This document shows, piece by piece, positions 34,684 to 45,110 of a stretch of 45,978 bases of DNA. Made by a program: the position numbers and the translations under genes. Numbering within the stretch: position 1 is the stretch's first letter; every line of letters starts with the position of its first letter. Location: assembly GCA_018268755.1 (NCBI GenBank), contig JAFDVW010000005.1, forward strand, positions 52,136-98,113, written 5' to 3'. This stretch comes from Acidobacteriota bacterium (GTDB taxonomy: Bacteria; Acidobacteriota; Terriglobia; Terriglobales; Acidobacteriaceae). Under the pieces are notes generated by a model. That model was not told where the DNA came from. It ran no database searches and worked only from the letters and a program-made list of their open reading frames with translations.

Positions 34684-34771
34684 GTAATTTAGTAATCGGG
34701 TAATTTGGTAATTTAAAAATCCACGCCGTGAGTTCGCCTGAAATTACAAAATTACCCGATTACAAAATCAC
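34684..34771. repeat. AATCGGGTAATTT-family palindrome inside the rimP-nusA operon
   Basis: Arms 34684-34714 and 34741-34771 are complementary at 28 of 31 positions with a 26-base loop. Core and arm length match the palindrome at 2612-2770. In the operon transcript it would form a long AT-rich hairpin between the rimP stop and the nusA start. Confidence 0.85.
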
Positions 34772-34776
34772 AATTC

Positions 34777-35262
34777 CTAGATCTCCGGCACCAAGTTGGC
34801 CTTCTCTACGTTGGCCAACTCAATTTCCACCTTGCTTTCGCTGGTGCGGTTCTTCTTGCGTTCCCGGTCCAATTCCAGAAAAAGACGGCCCTGCTGAAAG
34901 CCGGTAAGCCGGCCCTCGAAGTGGCGGTTCCCATTCACCGGCTCGCGCGTCATCAGCTTCACCTTGCTGCCGGTGAAGCGCTCATAATCGGCGGCGCGCA
35001 GCAATTTACGGTCTAACCCTGGGGACGAAACTTCCAGGACATACGAGCCGCCTGGAACGATATCTTCGACATCTAAGATGGTGCTGACTTCCCGGCTAAA
35101 GTTGGCGCAGTCTTCGTGGGTTACGCCCCCGGGTTTATCGATGAAAATGCGCAGCAGGCGAGACTTGCCTCCCCCGCGATACTCGACCTCGACCACTTCG
35201 AGTCCGCTGGAGGCCGCCACGCGCTCCGCAATCCCTTGCACTTCGTCAATTCCAAATGCCAT
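34777..35262 (-). CDS. rimP: Ribosome maturation factor RimP
   Basis: 161 aa. Needed for 30S maturation. N-terminal domain: GLEVVEVEYRGGGKSRLLRI and FIDKPGGVTHEDCANFSREV, then the signature VLEVSSPGLDRKLLRAADYE (about 76-95), with the C-terminal SH3-like barrel ending ELANVEKANLVPEI. First gene of the rimP-nusA-infB-ylxP-rbfA-nrnA operon, with a promoter candidate about 120 bases upstream. Confidence 0.95.
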   Translation of the reverse strand: MAFGIDEVQGIAERVAASSGLEVVEVEYRGGGKSRLLRIFIDKPGGVTHEDCANFSREVSTILDVEDIVPGGSYVLEVSSPGLDRKLLRAADYERFTGSKVKLMTREPVNGNRHFEGRLTGFQQGRLFLELDRERKKNRTSESKVEIELANVEKANLVPEI

Positions 35263-35318
35263 GGAGACAACAACTTAAAGTCCCTCTGTCGTACCCAAAA
35301 GGGGGCACAAACTAAAAT

Positions 35319-35334
35319 GTGGGCTTGCGCCCAC
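35319..35334 (-). promoter_or_regulatory. GNRA-capped leader hairpin upstream of rimP
   Basis: On the minus strand GTGGGC-GCAA-GCCCAC forms a perfect 6-bp stem with a GCAA tetraloop, lying between the candidate promoter and the rimP start. It may take part in leader control of the operon. Confidence 0.35.
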
Positions 35335-35382
35335 TGGTGTGTCCCGCCAATCCCTGGTACTACACAACAGTTTCCAGTCACC

Positions 35383-35411
35383 AATATACGCCGCCGATGT
35401 ACAAAAGACAA
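35383..35411 (-). promoter_or_regulatory. Candidate sigma70-type promoter of the rimP operon
   Basis: TTGTCT (complement of 35406-35411, 4 of 6) and TATATT (complement of 35383-35388, 5 of 6) with a 17-base spacer, giving a leader of about 115 bases to the rimP ATG. Confidence 0.5.
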
Positions 35412-35492
35412 ACCGGCGAATGGGGCAAAATCGCAATTAAATGATCGATTTAGTTAGATGCAGTCCCTCTCCGAAAAGGAGCATGGGCTCTC

Positions 35493-35498
35493 TATAAT
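35493..35498 (+). promoter_or_regulatory. Candidate -10 element of the alcohol dehydrogenase gene
   Basis: A perfect TATAAT lies 97 bases upstream of the dehydrogenase ATG. No convincing -35 is found at 16-18 bases, so an activator-dependent promoter or chance are both possible. The 35263-35595 gap otherwise holds the rimP promoter and leader. Confidence 0.3.
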
Positions 35499-35595
35499 TG
35501 AGTCGAGCCCCACTGGCGCATCGGGCAACCGGCGGCTGCATGCTATTTCGCCCACCCCGTCCTCATCATCCCGCATTACCATCACAGGAGAGCAT

Positions 35596-36645
35596 ATGAC
35601 AAAGTCCCGCGGCTATGCCGCCCTCCAAGCCAACCAGCCTCTACAGCCCTTCTCATTTGAGCGCCGCAATCCTGGCCCGAACGACCTCCTGATTGAGATC
35701 CAGTACTGCGGGGTTTGCCACTCCGACCTGCACATGGCCAGAAATGAATGGGGCGTTGGTGTCTATCCCATGGTTCCCGGGCACGAGATTGTCGGCCGCG
35801 TCACGCAGGTAGGGAGCTCGGTCAGGAAATTTAAAGTTGGCGACGTGGCGGGAGTAGGGTGCTTCTTGGATTCCTGCCGCACCTGCGAAAACTGCCGGGC
35901 AGGAGAAGAGCAATACTGCAATCGCCAACTGGTCCTGACTTATGCCAGCGCGGACAAGGATGGGCGTATCACTTACGGCGGATACTCGAACAATCTCGTG
36001 GTCGATGAGAATTACGCGCTGCGGATTTCCCCCAAGCTGGATCCCGCCGCCGCCGCGCCGCTGCTTTGCGCCGGTATCACCACCTATTCTCCGCTCAAGC
36101 ATTGGAAGATCGGCAAGGGACACAAAGTCGGCGTGATCGGACTGGGCGGACTGGGCCACATGGCCCTGAAGCTTGGCTGCTCTTTCGGGGCCCGCGTGGT
36201 CCAGTTCACCACTTCCCTGAACAAGAAAGCCGATGCCCTGAAGCTGGGCGCCGACGAAGTGGTGCTCTCGACCGACGCCGACGCGATGCAGGCCCACGCC
36301 AACAGCTTTGACCTGATCATTGACACCGTCTCCGCCCCGCATGACTTCAATACCTATATTTCCCTGCTCAAACTCAACGGGACACTGGTACTGGTGGGGC
36401 TGCCGGACAAGATTTCCGAGCTGCAGCCGTTCAACTTGGTCCTCAAGCGGCGCAGCCTGGCGGGTTCGGCCATCGGCGGCATCCGGGAGACCCAGGAAAT
36501 GCTCGACTACTGCGCCGAACACGGCATCGCATCCGACATCGAGCTGATCCCCATTCAGAAAATCAACGAAGCCTACGAACGCATGCTGAAGAGCGACGTA
36601 AAGTATCGTTTCGTGATTGACCTGGCCTCCCTGCCGAAAGAGTAA
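35596..36645 (+). CDS. Zinc-dependent NAD(P) alcohol dehydrogenase (YahK/CAD type)
   Basis: 349 aa from the ATG at 35596, chosen because AGGAGA lies 5 bases upstream; the frame is open to 35458 without such a site. Catalytic zinc ligands are C41 in CGVCHSD, H63-E64 in PGHEIVG and a Cys in PLLCAGITTYSPL; structural zinc ligands are C94, C97, C100 and C108. The nucleotide fold has GLGGLGHMALKL. The sequence fits the cinnamyl-alcohol/YahK branch, which reduces aldehydes with NADPH. Stand-alone gene, followed by a strong hairpin. Confidence 0.92.
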   Translation: MTKSRGYAALQANQPLQPFSFERRNPGPNDLLIEIQYCGVCHSDLHMARNEWGVGVYPMVPGHEIVGRVTQVGSSVRKFKVGDVAGVGCFLDSCRTCENCRAGEEQYCNRQLVLTYASADKDGRITYGGYSNNLVVDENYALRISPKLDPAAAAPLLCAGITTYSPLKHWKIGKGHKVGVIGLGGLGHMALKLGCSFGARVVQFTTSLNKKADALKLGADEVVLSTDADAMQAHANSFDLIIDTVSAPHDFNTYISLLKLNGTLVLVGLPDKISELQPFNLVLKRRSLAGSAIGGIRETQEMLDYCAEHGIASDIELIPIQKINEAYERMLKSDVKYRFVIDLASLPKE

Positions 36646-36665
36646 GGAAAGAGACCACGAAACCA

Positions 36666-36688
36666 AGGCGCGCCTCGCGGGCGCGCCT
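36666..36688. terminator. GC-rich hairpin after the dehydrogenase gene
   Basis: Perfect 9-bp arms AGGCGCGCC and GGCGCGCCT with a 5-base loop, 20 bases beyond the stop. No U-run follows, so termination efficiency is uncertain. The remaining gap to guaB (to 36815) shows nothing recognisable. Confidence 0.55.
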
Positions 36689-36809
36689 AACTGTGGCCCC
36701 CTCCCTCAGGCTCCCCACCGACCGGACGAGCAGCTCCCGGGCACGGCGGCCGTCCATTTGCCTCCGGCCTTCCACGTCTCTAAAATAGAAACAGTCCACT
36801 CGCGGCTGA

Positions 36810-38309
<1,500 letters not shown>

Positions 38310-38386
38310 GCCATGGGTCCGCGGCGCGATGCATCTCCTGGAGGCGGTGCCGAGAGCAGGGTGAGGATGCGAAGGAAAGCTGGCAT

Positions 38387-38884
38387 TTGACTTCCGAAAA
38401 CAAACATATTCTCAAGACGTGGATCGCGGCCGGGCTGTGGATCGGCATCATCATCACCGAGTCCACCAATTGGGCGTCCTCGGACCACACCAGCCGCATT
38501 CTCTATCCCATCTTTCATTTCCTGCTGAACATGGACCTGGTGCGCTTTTCTGAAGTCCACCCCTACCTGCGCAAGGGCGGGCACTTTGTCGGCTATTTCA
38601 CGCTCAGCGTGCTGCTGTTTGGCGCATGGCGGGCCACTCTGCCGGCGGCGTCGCGCTGGACGCTGCGCTGGGCGGGCATTGCTTTTTTCATGTCCGCTTT
38701 CATCGCCGGCATGGATGAGTGGCACCAGACTTTTCTGCCCTCCCGCACCGGCAATTTTCACGATGTTTTGCTCGATAGCTTTGCCGCGCTGGTGGCGCAG
38801 CTGGTGGTTCTGGCCTGGATTCGCCTGCGCCGGGGCCGAGACAACGGTGGCATGCCCATCCCCTCACAAGCGGTTTCGCAATAG
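38387..38884 (+). CDS. VanZ-like membrane protein
   Basis: 165 aa with about four membrane helices. VanZ signature: KGGHFVGYFTLSVLLFGAWR (about 63-82) and DEWHQTFLPSRTGNFHDVLL then DSFAAL. Start is TTG at 38387 with AAGGAAAG about 10 bases upstream; no ATG fits. In enterococci VanZ gives low-level teicoplanin resistance, but most family members are of unknown function, and no van genes are present, so no resistance role is inferred. Confidence 0.82.
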   Translation: MTSENKHILKTWIAAGLWIGIIITESTNWASSDHTSRILYPIFHFLLNMDLVRFSEVHPYLRKGGHFVGYFTLSVLLFGAWRATLPAASRWTLRWAGIAFFMSAFIAGMDEWHQTFLPSRTGNFHDVLLDSFAALVAQLVVLAWIRLRRGRDNGGMPIPSQAVSQ

Positions 38885-38985
38885 CTTCGCGATGGAAACT
38901 CAGACGTGAGGAGAAAAAGCCGGTATGGCTCGGGAATATCCATGGCCACAAGCCAACGGCGATAGGCTAAAAGCCAACGACCGCC

Positions 38986-39474
38986 TCAGTACATGGCGTC
39001 GTACTTCGTGACGACCCACTCGCCCTTGTTTTCCAGGGTCACGGAGAACAGTTCTTTGTAGCTGCCTTTTTGCCCGGGGGTATTGCGGCGTTTGCCGCGG
39101 TAATGCAGGATGCGCAGGGGCGGGGCGTCTTCCCAATCGACAATTTCCCAGGAAATCAGTGGGTGCTGGGCTTCCGAGTCACAGATGAAAGCCGCATATT
39201 TCTTGCGATAGTCCTTGAACCAGTCGGCGAGTTTTTCCCGGCACTCCCCGTCCCGCAGGGCGCGGATGAAGTCGGTGGCCACGCGCTCGGAGGCACGGTC
39301 GCGCAGCGGATTCAGCTTGATGGAGACCGGAACCCCGGAAAGCGGGTCTTTTTCCGGCGAGACCGCCAAGACCGGACCCTGCCCGTTGAGCCAGATGAGA
39401 TAGCCGAAAAAGACCAGCAACAGCAAGGCCCCGGCGCCCACAGCAATCGCGATTTGTGTCCGGGAAAAGCCCAT
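38986..39474 (-). CDS. Membrane-anchored protein of unknown function
   Basis: 162 aa. A single N-terminal membrane anchor (IAIAVGAGALLLLVFFGYLI, about 8-27) precedes a charged domain of about 130 residues: RASERVATDFIRALRDGECR, FKDYRKKYAAFICDSEAQHP, then a beta-rich end KGSYKELFSVTLENKGEWVV. Two cysteines (in GEC and FICD) could form a disulfide if the domain is exported. No family recognised. The reading frame is clean and ends in a gap with heptamer-type repeats (38937-38985). Confidence 0.65.
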   Translation of the reverse strand: MGFSRTQIAIAVGAGALLLLVFFGYLIWLNGQGPVLAVSPEKDPLSGVPVSIKLNPLRDRASERVATDFIRALRDGECREKLADWFKDYRKKYAAFICDSEAQHPLISWEIVDWEDAPPLRILHYRGKRRNTPGQKGSYKELFSVTLENKGEWVVTKYDAMY

Positions 39475-39586
39475 TTTGGCTGCCAGTGTATCGCGGGCAG
39501 ACGGGGCCGGGGCAAGTTACGGCAGTCAGCCGCGGCGGGCCATGTACCTCCGGCTGGGAGAGCGCCTGCCGCTGGGCGCAAAGAAA

Positions 39587-39611
39587 AAGCGCACCCTTGA
39601 AGGGTGCGCTT
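39587..39611 (-). terminator. Intrinsic terminator of the ribosomal alpha operon
   Basis: An 11-bp stem (AAGCGCACCCT/AGGGTGCGCTT) with a 3-base loop. On the minus strand it is followed by TTTTTCTTTG, a good U-tract. It lies 25 bases after the rplQ stop. Confidence 0.9.
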
Positions 39612-39635
39612 GCAAAATGGAGGAACGGAGAAAGC

Positions 39636-40130
39636 TTACTTCTCTTTGTCTTCCTTGGCTTCCTCAGCCGCGGCGGCCTGCTGGGCCTCCGCTTCTTCCA
39701 TGGCTTTCTTGGCTTCGGCAGCGCGCTTGGCGCGGGTCTCGGCGCGCTTCTGCTTCTTTTCTTCCTGCAGCTTTTCGCTGCCCAGAAGTTCGATGAAGGC
39801 CTTTTCCGCCCCATCGCCCTTCTGCCAGCCGATGCGGGTGATGCGCAGATAACCGCCGTTGCGGTCGCCAAAACGCGGGCCGATGGTGTCAAACAGCTTG
39901 TTCACCGCCTCGCGCGTCATGAGGTAGGAGAGGGCCTGGCGGCGGGCCGCCAAGTCACCGCGCTTGCCGAGCGTGATCATCTTCTCGACAATCGGACGTA
40001 CGGCCTTCGCCTTGGGCACCGTGGTCTCGATGCGCTCTTCCACAATGATCGAGGTCACCATGTTCCGGAACAAGGACCGGCGGTGGCTCGTGGTTCTTCC
40101 TAATTTCGCTCCTGCTACTTTGTGACGCAT
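39636..40130 (-). CDS. rplQ: 50S ribosomal protein L17 (bL17) with coiled C-terminal tail
   Basis: 164 aa. The conserved body (LGRTTSHRRSLFRNMVTSII ... DRNGGYLRITRIGWQKGDGA) matches bL17 over about 117 residues. A 45-residue Lys/Glu/Ala-rich helical extension (about 118-164) exceeds the usual length and is likely surface-exposed. AGGA precedes the ATG. Last gene of the cluster, before a strong terminator. Confidence 0.96.
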   Translation of the reverse strand: MRHKVAGAKLGRTTSHRRSLFRNMVTSIIVEERIETTVPKAKAVRPIVEKMITLGKRGDLAARRQALSYLMTREAVNKLFDTIGPRFGDRNGGYLRITRIGWQKGDGAEKAFIELLGSEKLQEEKKQKRAETRAKRAAEAKKAMEEAEAQQAAAAEEAKEDKEK

Positions 40131-40208
40131 AAGGATCCTCAGTGGCTAGTAACTAGTGGCGGTAAAACCGGTGGCTGGTCACTAGCAACCAGCCACGCTC
40201 CACTGGAT

Positions 40209-41243
<1,035 letters not shown>

Positions 41244-41401
41244 GTGTTTCTCCTTCGGCCGTTTGGCTCAGTGCCGGCTCCCTGAACAGGTCCAGGTTCA
41301 GGTGGGTGCCCCATTCTTCTCCGCGTTCTTTGCGGAGAGGGTGGGGCTTTTTCGCCGGACAAAGGCTGATCTGGCACGAAAAGCGGACCCAAAAAACCGC
41401 C

Positions 41402-41470
41402 CTTGGCCGTTGGCTCTTAGCCATTAGCTCGTCTGCTTGAGCTAACGGCTATCGGCCAAAAACCATTGGC
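41402..41470. repeat. Heptamer-type palindrome between rpsD and rpoA
   Basis: TTGGCCGTTGGCTCTTAGCC at 41404 and the inverted GAGCTAACGGCTATCGGCC (from 41439) pair over about 20 bases around TCGTCTGCTT. It is transcribed as part of the ribosomal operon. Confidence 0.7.
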
Positions 41471-42100
41471 TTACTTGCTGTACAACTCGACGATCAGCTG
41501 CTCGTTGATCGGCAACTGAATATCTTCGCGCTTGGGCAATGCGAGGACCTTGCCCTTGAAATTGTCGCGGTCGATCTCCAGCCAGTTGGGCGCGGTCTGG
41601 TGGCTGGCGAATTCCTTCGCCGGCTCCAGGATGACCAGCTTCTTGCTGTTGTCGCGCACCGCGATCTCTTCCCCGACGTTCACCTGATAGGAAGGAATGT
41701 TGACCTTGCGGCCGTTTACGGAAACGTGGCCGTGGCGCACCAGCTGGCGCGCCTGGCGGCGGCTGATGCCGAAACCGAGGCGGAACACCACGTTGTCCAG
41801 ACGGCGCTCCAGCTGCTGCAACAGCACTTCGCCGGTCACGCCCTGGGAAGCGGCGGCCTTCTCGAAGTAGTTGCGGAACTGGCCTTCCTGGGTGAAATAG
41901 ATACGCTTGGTTTTCTGCTTCTCGCGCAACTGCAGACCGTAGCCGACCACCTTGGTCTTGCGGTCTTTCCCGTGCTGTCCGGGGGCAAAGTTGCGCTTCT
42001 CGATGGGGCACTTATCGCTGAAGCATTTCGGGCCTTTGAGGAACAACTTAATGCCCTCGCGGCGGCACAGACGGCAAACTGCATCGGTATAACGCGCCAA
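41471..42100 (-). CDS. rpsD: 30S ribosomal protein S4 (uS4)
   Basis: 209 aa. Primary 16S-binding protein and, in some bacteria, autoregulator of the alpha operon. Zinc-type N-terminus with CRLCRREG and [10 protein letters not shown] (four Cys), then the S4 domain [20 protein letters not shown] and [19 protein letters not shown]. Start is TTG at 42098-42100, supported by AAAGGAG 8 bases upstream and by the standard MARYT start. Confidence 0.96.
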   Translation of the reverse strand: MARYTDAVCRLCRREGIKLFLKGPKCFSDKCPIEKRNFAPGQHGKDRKTKVVGYGLQLREKQKTKRIYFTQEGQFRNYFEKAAASQGVTGEVLLQQLERRLDNVVFRLGFGISRRQARQLVRHGHVSVNGRKVNIPSYQVNVGEEIAVRDNSKKLVILEPAKEFASHQTAPNWLEIDRDNFKGKVLALPKREDIQLPINEQLIVELYSK

Positions 42101-42164
42101 GTTTCTTCTCCTTTAGATGACCGGTTTACAGGTTTGGCTTCACCCTTCGTCCCGGACAAAATCA

Positions 42165-42196
42165 ATTTTAAAATTTCAAACTTGAAATCTTAAAAT
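42165..42196. repeat. AT-rich palindrome between rpsK and rpsD
   Basis: Arms 42165-42179 and 42182-42196 (ATTTTAAAATTTCAA and its complement) match at 14 of 15 positions with a 2-base centre. Contrasts sharply with the GC-rich coding sequence on both sides. Confidence 0.75.
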
Positions 42197-42199
42197 TTC

Positions 42200-42616
42200 T
42201 TACACCCTGCGGCGCTTGGGCGGACGGCAGCCGTTATGCGGAATCGGCGTCGTGTCGCGGATGGCGCGCACTTCAATGCCGGCGGCCGCCAGGGCGCGCA
42301 CAGCCGACTCACGTCCCGAGCCGGGGCCGCTGACCCGAACTTCCACGGCGCGCACGCCGTGGTCGCGGGCCATATTGGCCGCATTCATGGCCGCCTGCTG
42401 CGCCGCGAAGGGAGTGCCCTTGCGCGAACCGCGGAAGCCCAGCGAGCCGGAGCTCTTCCAGGAAAGCACGTTGCCGGCAGGATCGCTGATGGTGACAATC
42501 GTGTTGTTGAACGATGCCTGGATGTGCACCACGCCGAATGGAACGTGTTTCCGTTCCTTCTTCTTGAATACTTTTTTCTTGCCGGTCGCTGCGGCGCCGG
42601 CTGCTGGTTTCGCCAT
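42200..42616 (-). CDS. rpsK: 30S ribosomal protein S11 (uS11)
   Basis: 138 aa, with a Lys/Ala-rich N-terminal extension (about 1-22) ahead of the conserved core [40 protein letters not shown] and [20 protein letters not shown]. The C-terminus ends [12 protein letters not shown]. The AAAGG serving as ribosome-binding site lies in the adjacent heptamer repeat. Confidence 0.97.
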   Translation of the reverse strand: MAKPAAGAAATGKKKVFKKKERKHVPFGVVHIQASFNNTIVTISDPAGNVLSWKSSGSLGFRGSRKGTPFAAQQAAMNAANMARDHGVRAVEVRVSGPGSGRESAVRALAAAGIEVRAIRDTTPIPHNGCRPPKRRRV

Positions 42617-42617
42617 A

Positions 42618-42699
42618 GTTAGCCTTTAACTCTTGGCCTTTAGCTTTTAGCTCAAAATCGCCACGGCAAGCCAATGGCTAAGAGCTAACCGCTAACGGC
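42618..42699. repeat. Heptamer-type palindrome between rpsM and rpsK
   Basis: Units GTTAGCCTTTAACTCTTGGC (from 42618) and CTTTAGCTTTTAGCTC face inverted AAGCCAATGGCTAAGAGC and TAACCGCTAACGGC to 42699. It fills the spacer and reaches to within 2 bases of the rpsK start codon. Confidence 0.7.
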
Positions 42700-42703
42700 G
42701 GGT

Positions 42704-43090
42704 TTAAGTTTTTGCCGTCGCTTTCTTCTTCTGGGCGACTGTGCCTTTGCGCGGTCCCTTGCGGGTGCGGGCATTGGTGTGCGTGCGCTGTCCGCGTACC
42801 GGCAGATTGCGGCGGTGGCGATATCCGCGATAGGAACCGATTTCGATGAGCCGCTTGATGTTCATCGAAACTTCCTTGCGCAGATCGCCTTCGACCAGCC
42901 CTTCGGCCTCGATCACCTGGCGGATGCGATTGACCTCTTCTTCGTTGAGGTCCTGCACTTTTTTCATGGGCTCCACTTTCGCCTGGTCCAGAATGCGGGC
43001 CGAGCGCGGGTTGCCGATGCCATAGATATAGGTCAGCGCGATATGCACATGCTTTTGCCGTGGCAGATCGACGCCTGCAATACGTGCCAT
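42704..43090 (-). CDS. rpsM: 30S ribosomal protein S13 (uS13)
   Basis: 128 aa. [40 protein letters not shown], and the C-terminal [20 protein letters not shown] with [20 protein letters not shown] precedes the ATG and overlaps the end of rpmJ. Confidence 0.97.
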   Translation of the reverse strand: MARIAGVDLPRQKHVHIALTYIYGIGNPRSARILDQAKVEPMKKVQDLNEEEVNRIRQVIEAEGLVEGDLRKEVSMNIKRLIEIGSYRGYRHRRNLPVRGQRTHTNARTRKGPRKGTVAQKKKATAKT

Positions 43091-43099
43091 GTTGCTCCT

Positions 43100-43213
43100 T
43101 TACCCTTGCCGCTGCTTATGTTTCGAGTTGACGCAGATCACCCGCACCACACCCTTGCGGTGAATGACCTTGCACTTGTCGCAAATTTTCTTTACCGATG
43201 CTCTGACCTTCAT
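43100..43213 (-). CDS. rpmJ: 50S ribosomal protein L36 (bL36)
   Basis: 37 aa, found by reading the gap between infA and rps[21 protein letters not shown] followed by [17 protein letters not shown]. The zinc-type ligands C11, C14, C27 and H32 are all kept. GAGGAAAT lies just upstream of the ATG at 43211-43213. It is in its standard place between infA and rpsM. Confidence 0.96.
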   Translation of the reverse strand: MKVRASVKKICDKCKVIHRKGVVRVICVNSKHKQRQG

Positions 43214-43221
43214 AATTTCCT

Positions 43222-43281
43222 CAGCTTCCAGCTGCTGGCTTCTAGCTAAACCGTTTGGCTAGAGGCTAGGAGCTAGCGGCT
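43222..43281. repeat. Palindrome between infA and rpmJ
   Basis: Arms of about 28 bases on either side of 43252 (GCTTCTAGCTAAAC / GTTTGGCTAGAGGC at the centre) pair at roughly three quarters of positions. The infA stop codon lies at the end of the right arm. Confidence 0.7.
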
Positions 43282-43498
43282 ACTTGTAGCGATACACAAT
43301 TCGTCCGCGGTTCAGGTCGTAGGGCGAGAGCTCCACCGCGACCTTGTCTCCCGGCAGGATGCGGATGAAGTTCTTGCGCATTTTGCCGGAAACATGCGCC
43401 AGCACCTGGTGCTTGTTTTCCAGCTCCACCCGGAACATGGCGTTGGGCAGTGGTTCGACGACCACCGCCATGACCTCAATCGCGTCTTCTTTGCTCAT
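43280..43498 (-). CDS. infA: Translation initiation factor IF-1
   Basis: 72 aa OB-fold factor that blocks the 30S A site during initiation. [40 protein letters not shown] and [18 protein letters not shown] follow the family throughout. AAGGAG lies 6 bases before the ATG. Between map and infA is a 54-base gap with TTGGCC-TTT-GGCCAA. Confidence 0.97.
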   Translation of the reverse strand: MSKEDAIEVMAVVVEPLPNAMFRVELENKHQVLAHVSGKMRKNFIRILPGDKVAVELSPYDLNRGRIVYRYK

Positions 43499-43552
43499 TC
43501 GCTCCTTAAAACCAGCCGTGGGCCTTGGCCTTTGGCCAAAAGCCAGGCTGCA

Positions 43553-44305
43553 TTACTGCGTCAAAATCAGGGGCCCTTCCTTGGTCACTGCCACGCAGTG
43601 CTCAAAGTGGGCGCTGCAGGCGCCGTCCACGGTCACCGCGGTCCATTTGTCGTCCAGGACCCGCGTTCCCGGTTTGCCGGCATTGACCATCGGCTCGATG
43701 GCCAGCACCATGCCTTCACGCAGTCGAGGACCATGCCCGCGGCTGCCGAAATTCGGCACCTGGGGCTCTTCATGCAGCCGGGTCCCGATGCCGTGCCCCA
43801 CAAACTCCCGCACTACGCTAAAGCCGTTGGCTTCCACGTATTCCTGCACCGCCGCACCCACGTCCCCGACCGTATTGCCCAGGCGCGCTTGCTCAATGCC
43901 TTTGTAGAGCGCTGCTTCTGTCACATCCAGCAGCTTCTTCAGCTCCGGCGTGATCGAGCCATCCACCGGGACCGTGATGGCCGAATCTCCATAATAGCCG
44001 TCCACCACCACGCCGCAGTCGATCGAAACAATGTCACCGGCCTTGAGCACCCGCTTGTCGGACGGGATGCCGTGCACGATCTCTTCATTCACCGACGTGC
44101 AGAGCACGCATGGGTAGTCGTAATACCCTTTGAAGGCGGGCTTCGCGCCCAGCTCCTTCATCTTCTGCTCCGCCGCCCGCTCCAGGTCCATGGTGCTGAC
44201 CCCGGGGGCGACCAGCGTGCGCAGATGGTCCAAAACAGCACGAACGATGCGGCCACTGCGCCGCATCTTCTCAATTTCCGCCGCCGATTTGCAGACGATC
44301 GACAT
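43553..44305 (-). CDS. map: Methionine aminopeptidase, type Ia
   Basis: 250 aa. Removes the initiator methionine. The metal ligands are in place: two Asp in SIDCGVVVDGYYGDSA, His in GHGIGTRLHEEP, Glu in AIEPMVNAG and Glu in AHFEHCVAVT. No N-terminal zinc-finger extension. It starts 3 bases after the adk stop, in the common adk-map-infA order. Confidence 0.97.
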   Translation of the reverse strand: MSIVCKSAAEIEKMRRSGRIVRAVLDHLRTLVAPGVSTMDLERAAEQKMKELGAKPAFKGYYDYPCVLCTSVNEEIVHGIPSDKRVLKAGDIVSIDCGVVVDGYYGDSAITVPVDGSITPELKKLLDVTEAALYKGIEQARLGNTVGDVGAAVQEYVEANGFSVVREFVGHGIGTRLHEEPQVPNFGSRGHGPRLREGMVLAIEPMVNAGKPGTRVLDDKWTAVTVDGACSAHFEHCVAVTKEGPLILTQ

Positions 44306-44308
44306 CTC

Positions 44309-45028
44309 TTAGCTACCGCCCGCCGCAGCCGGACTGTGCGCTTCAATCTCCCGAATCAAATCCTCGGTGACCTTGTCCACCGGCTGGTCGGCATTCACGA
44401 TCTGCAAGCGGCCTTGGCCCTGGTAATACTCCGCAACGGGACGGGTCTGGCGCTCATAAGCGGCCAGCCGGTCCTGAATCACTTCTTCGCGATCGTCACT
44501 ACGGATTTCCAGCTTGGATCCATCGACATCGCAAATGCCTGCGACGCGTGGCGGCTGAAGATAGACGTTGTAAATCCGTCCACAGGCGGGACAAGTTCTA
44601 CGTCCGGTGAGCCGATGCAATAGCTGATTATAGTCCACGTCCATGCGGATCACAATCGGCAAATGCTTGCCCTGGCGCAGGTTATCAAAGAACGGCTGCT
44701 TCAGATACTCATCCAGCCACCCGGCCTGGGCCGGGGTACGGGGAAATCCATCCAAAATATAACCGCGTGCACAATCGGCGCGGCGGATCCGCTCCGCCAC
44801 CATGCGGTTGACCAGATCATCCGGCGCCAACCGTCCGGCCGCCAGCTGGGAGCCCACTTGTTTCCCCACTTCCGTGCCGCGCTGCACTTCTTCCCGCAAA
44901 AGATCGCCGGTCGAGATCTGTGGAATCTGATAATGCTGTACGATCCGCTTGGACTGCGTCCCCTTCCCGGCGCCGGGAGGGCCCAACAAGATGATCGGTC
45001 CTACGTTGCGCGAAGTTTCGTCCGTCAT
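44309..45028 (-). CDS. adk: Adenylate kinase with zinc-type lid
   Basis: 239 aa from the ATG at 45026-45028; an adjacent TTG one codon earlier is also open. P-loop GPPGAGKGT (16-24), the NMP-binding ISTGDLLREEV, and GYILDGFPRTPAQA. The lid has CPACGRIYN with C-x2-C-x16-C-x2-D, a Cys3-Asp zinc site. It lies 80 bases downstream of secY. Confidence 0.96.
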   Translation of the reverse strand: MTDETSRNVGPIILLGPPGAGKGTQSKRIVQHYQIPQISTGDLLREEVQRGTEVGKQVGSQLAAGRLAPDDLVNRMVAERIRRADCARGYILDGFPRTPAQAGWLDEYLKQPFFDNLRQGKHLPIVIRMDVDYNQLLHRLTGRRTCPACGRIYNVYLQPPRVAGICDVDGSKLEIRSDDREEVIQDRLAAYERQTRPVAEYYQGQGRLQIVNADQPVDKVTEDLIREIEAHSPAAAGGS

Positions 45029-45110
45029 CAAGCTGGCCCCTTTACTACCGAAACTCTGTTCCCACCGGCCTCCCTTATGAGTCCGGCGGGTGGCCTAGCC
45101 TAACTGCGTG

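Noticed and set aside
33466..34692. Long His/Leu-rich plus-strand frames opposite nusA, rpoA (40122-41285) and map/adk (43394-44623)
   Set aside because: All are shadows of conserved essential genes with no independent support.
38387..38884. VanZ-like gene considered as a glycopeptide-resistance determinant
   Set aside because: No vanA/H/X or regulator genes nearby; VanZ-domain proteins are widespread with other or unknown roles.
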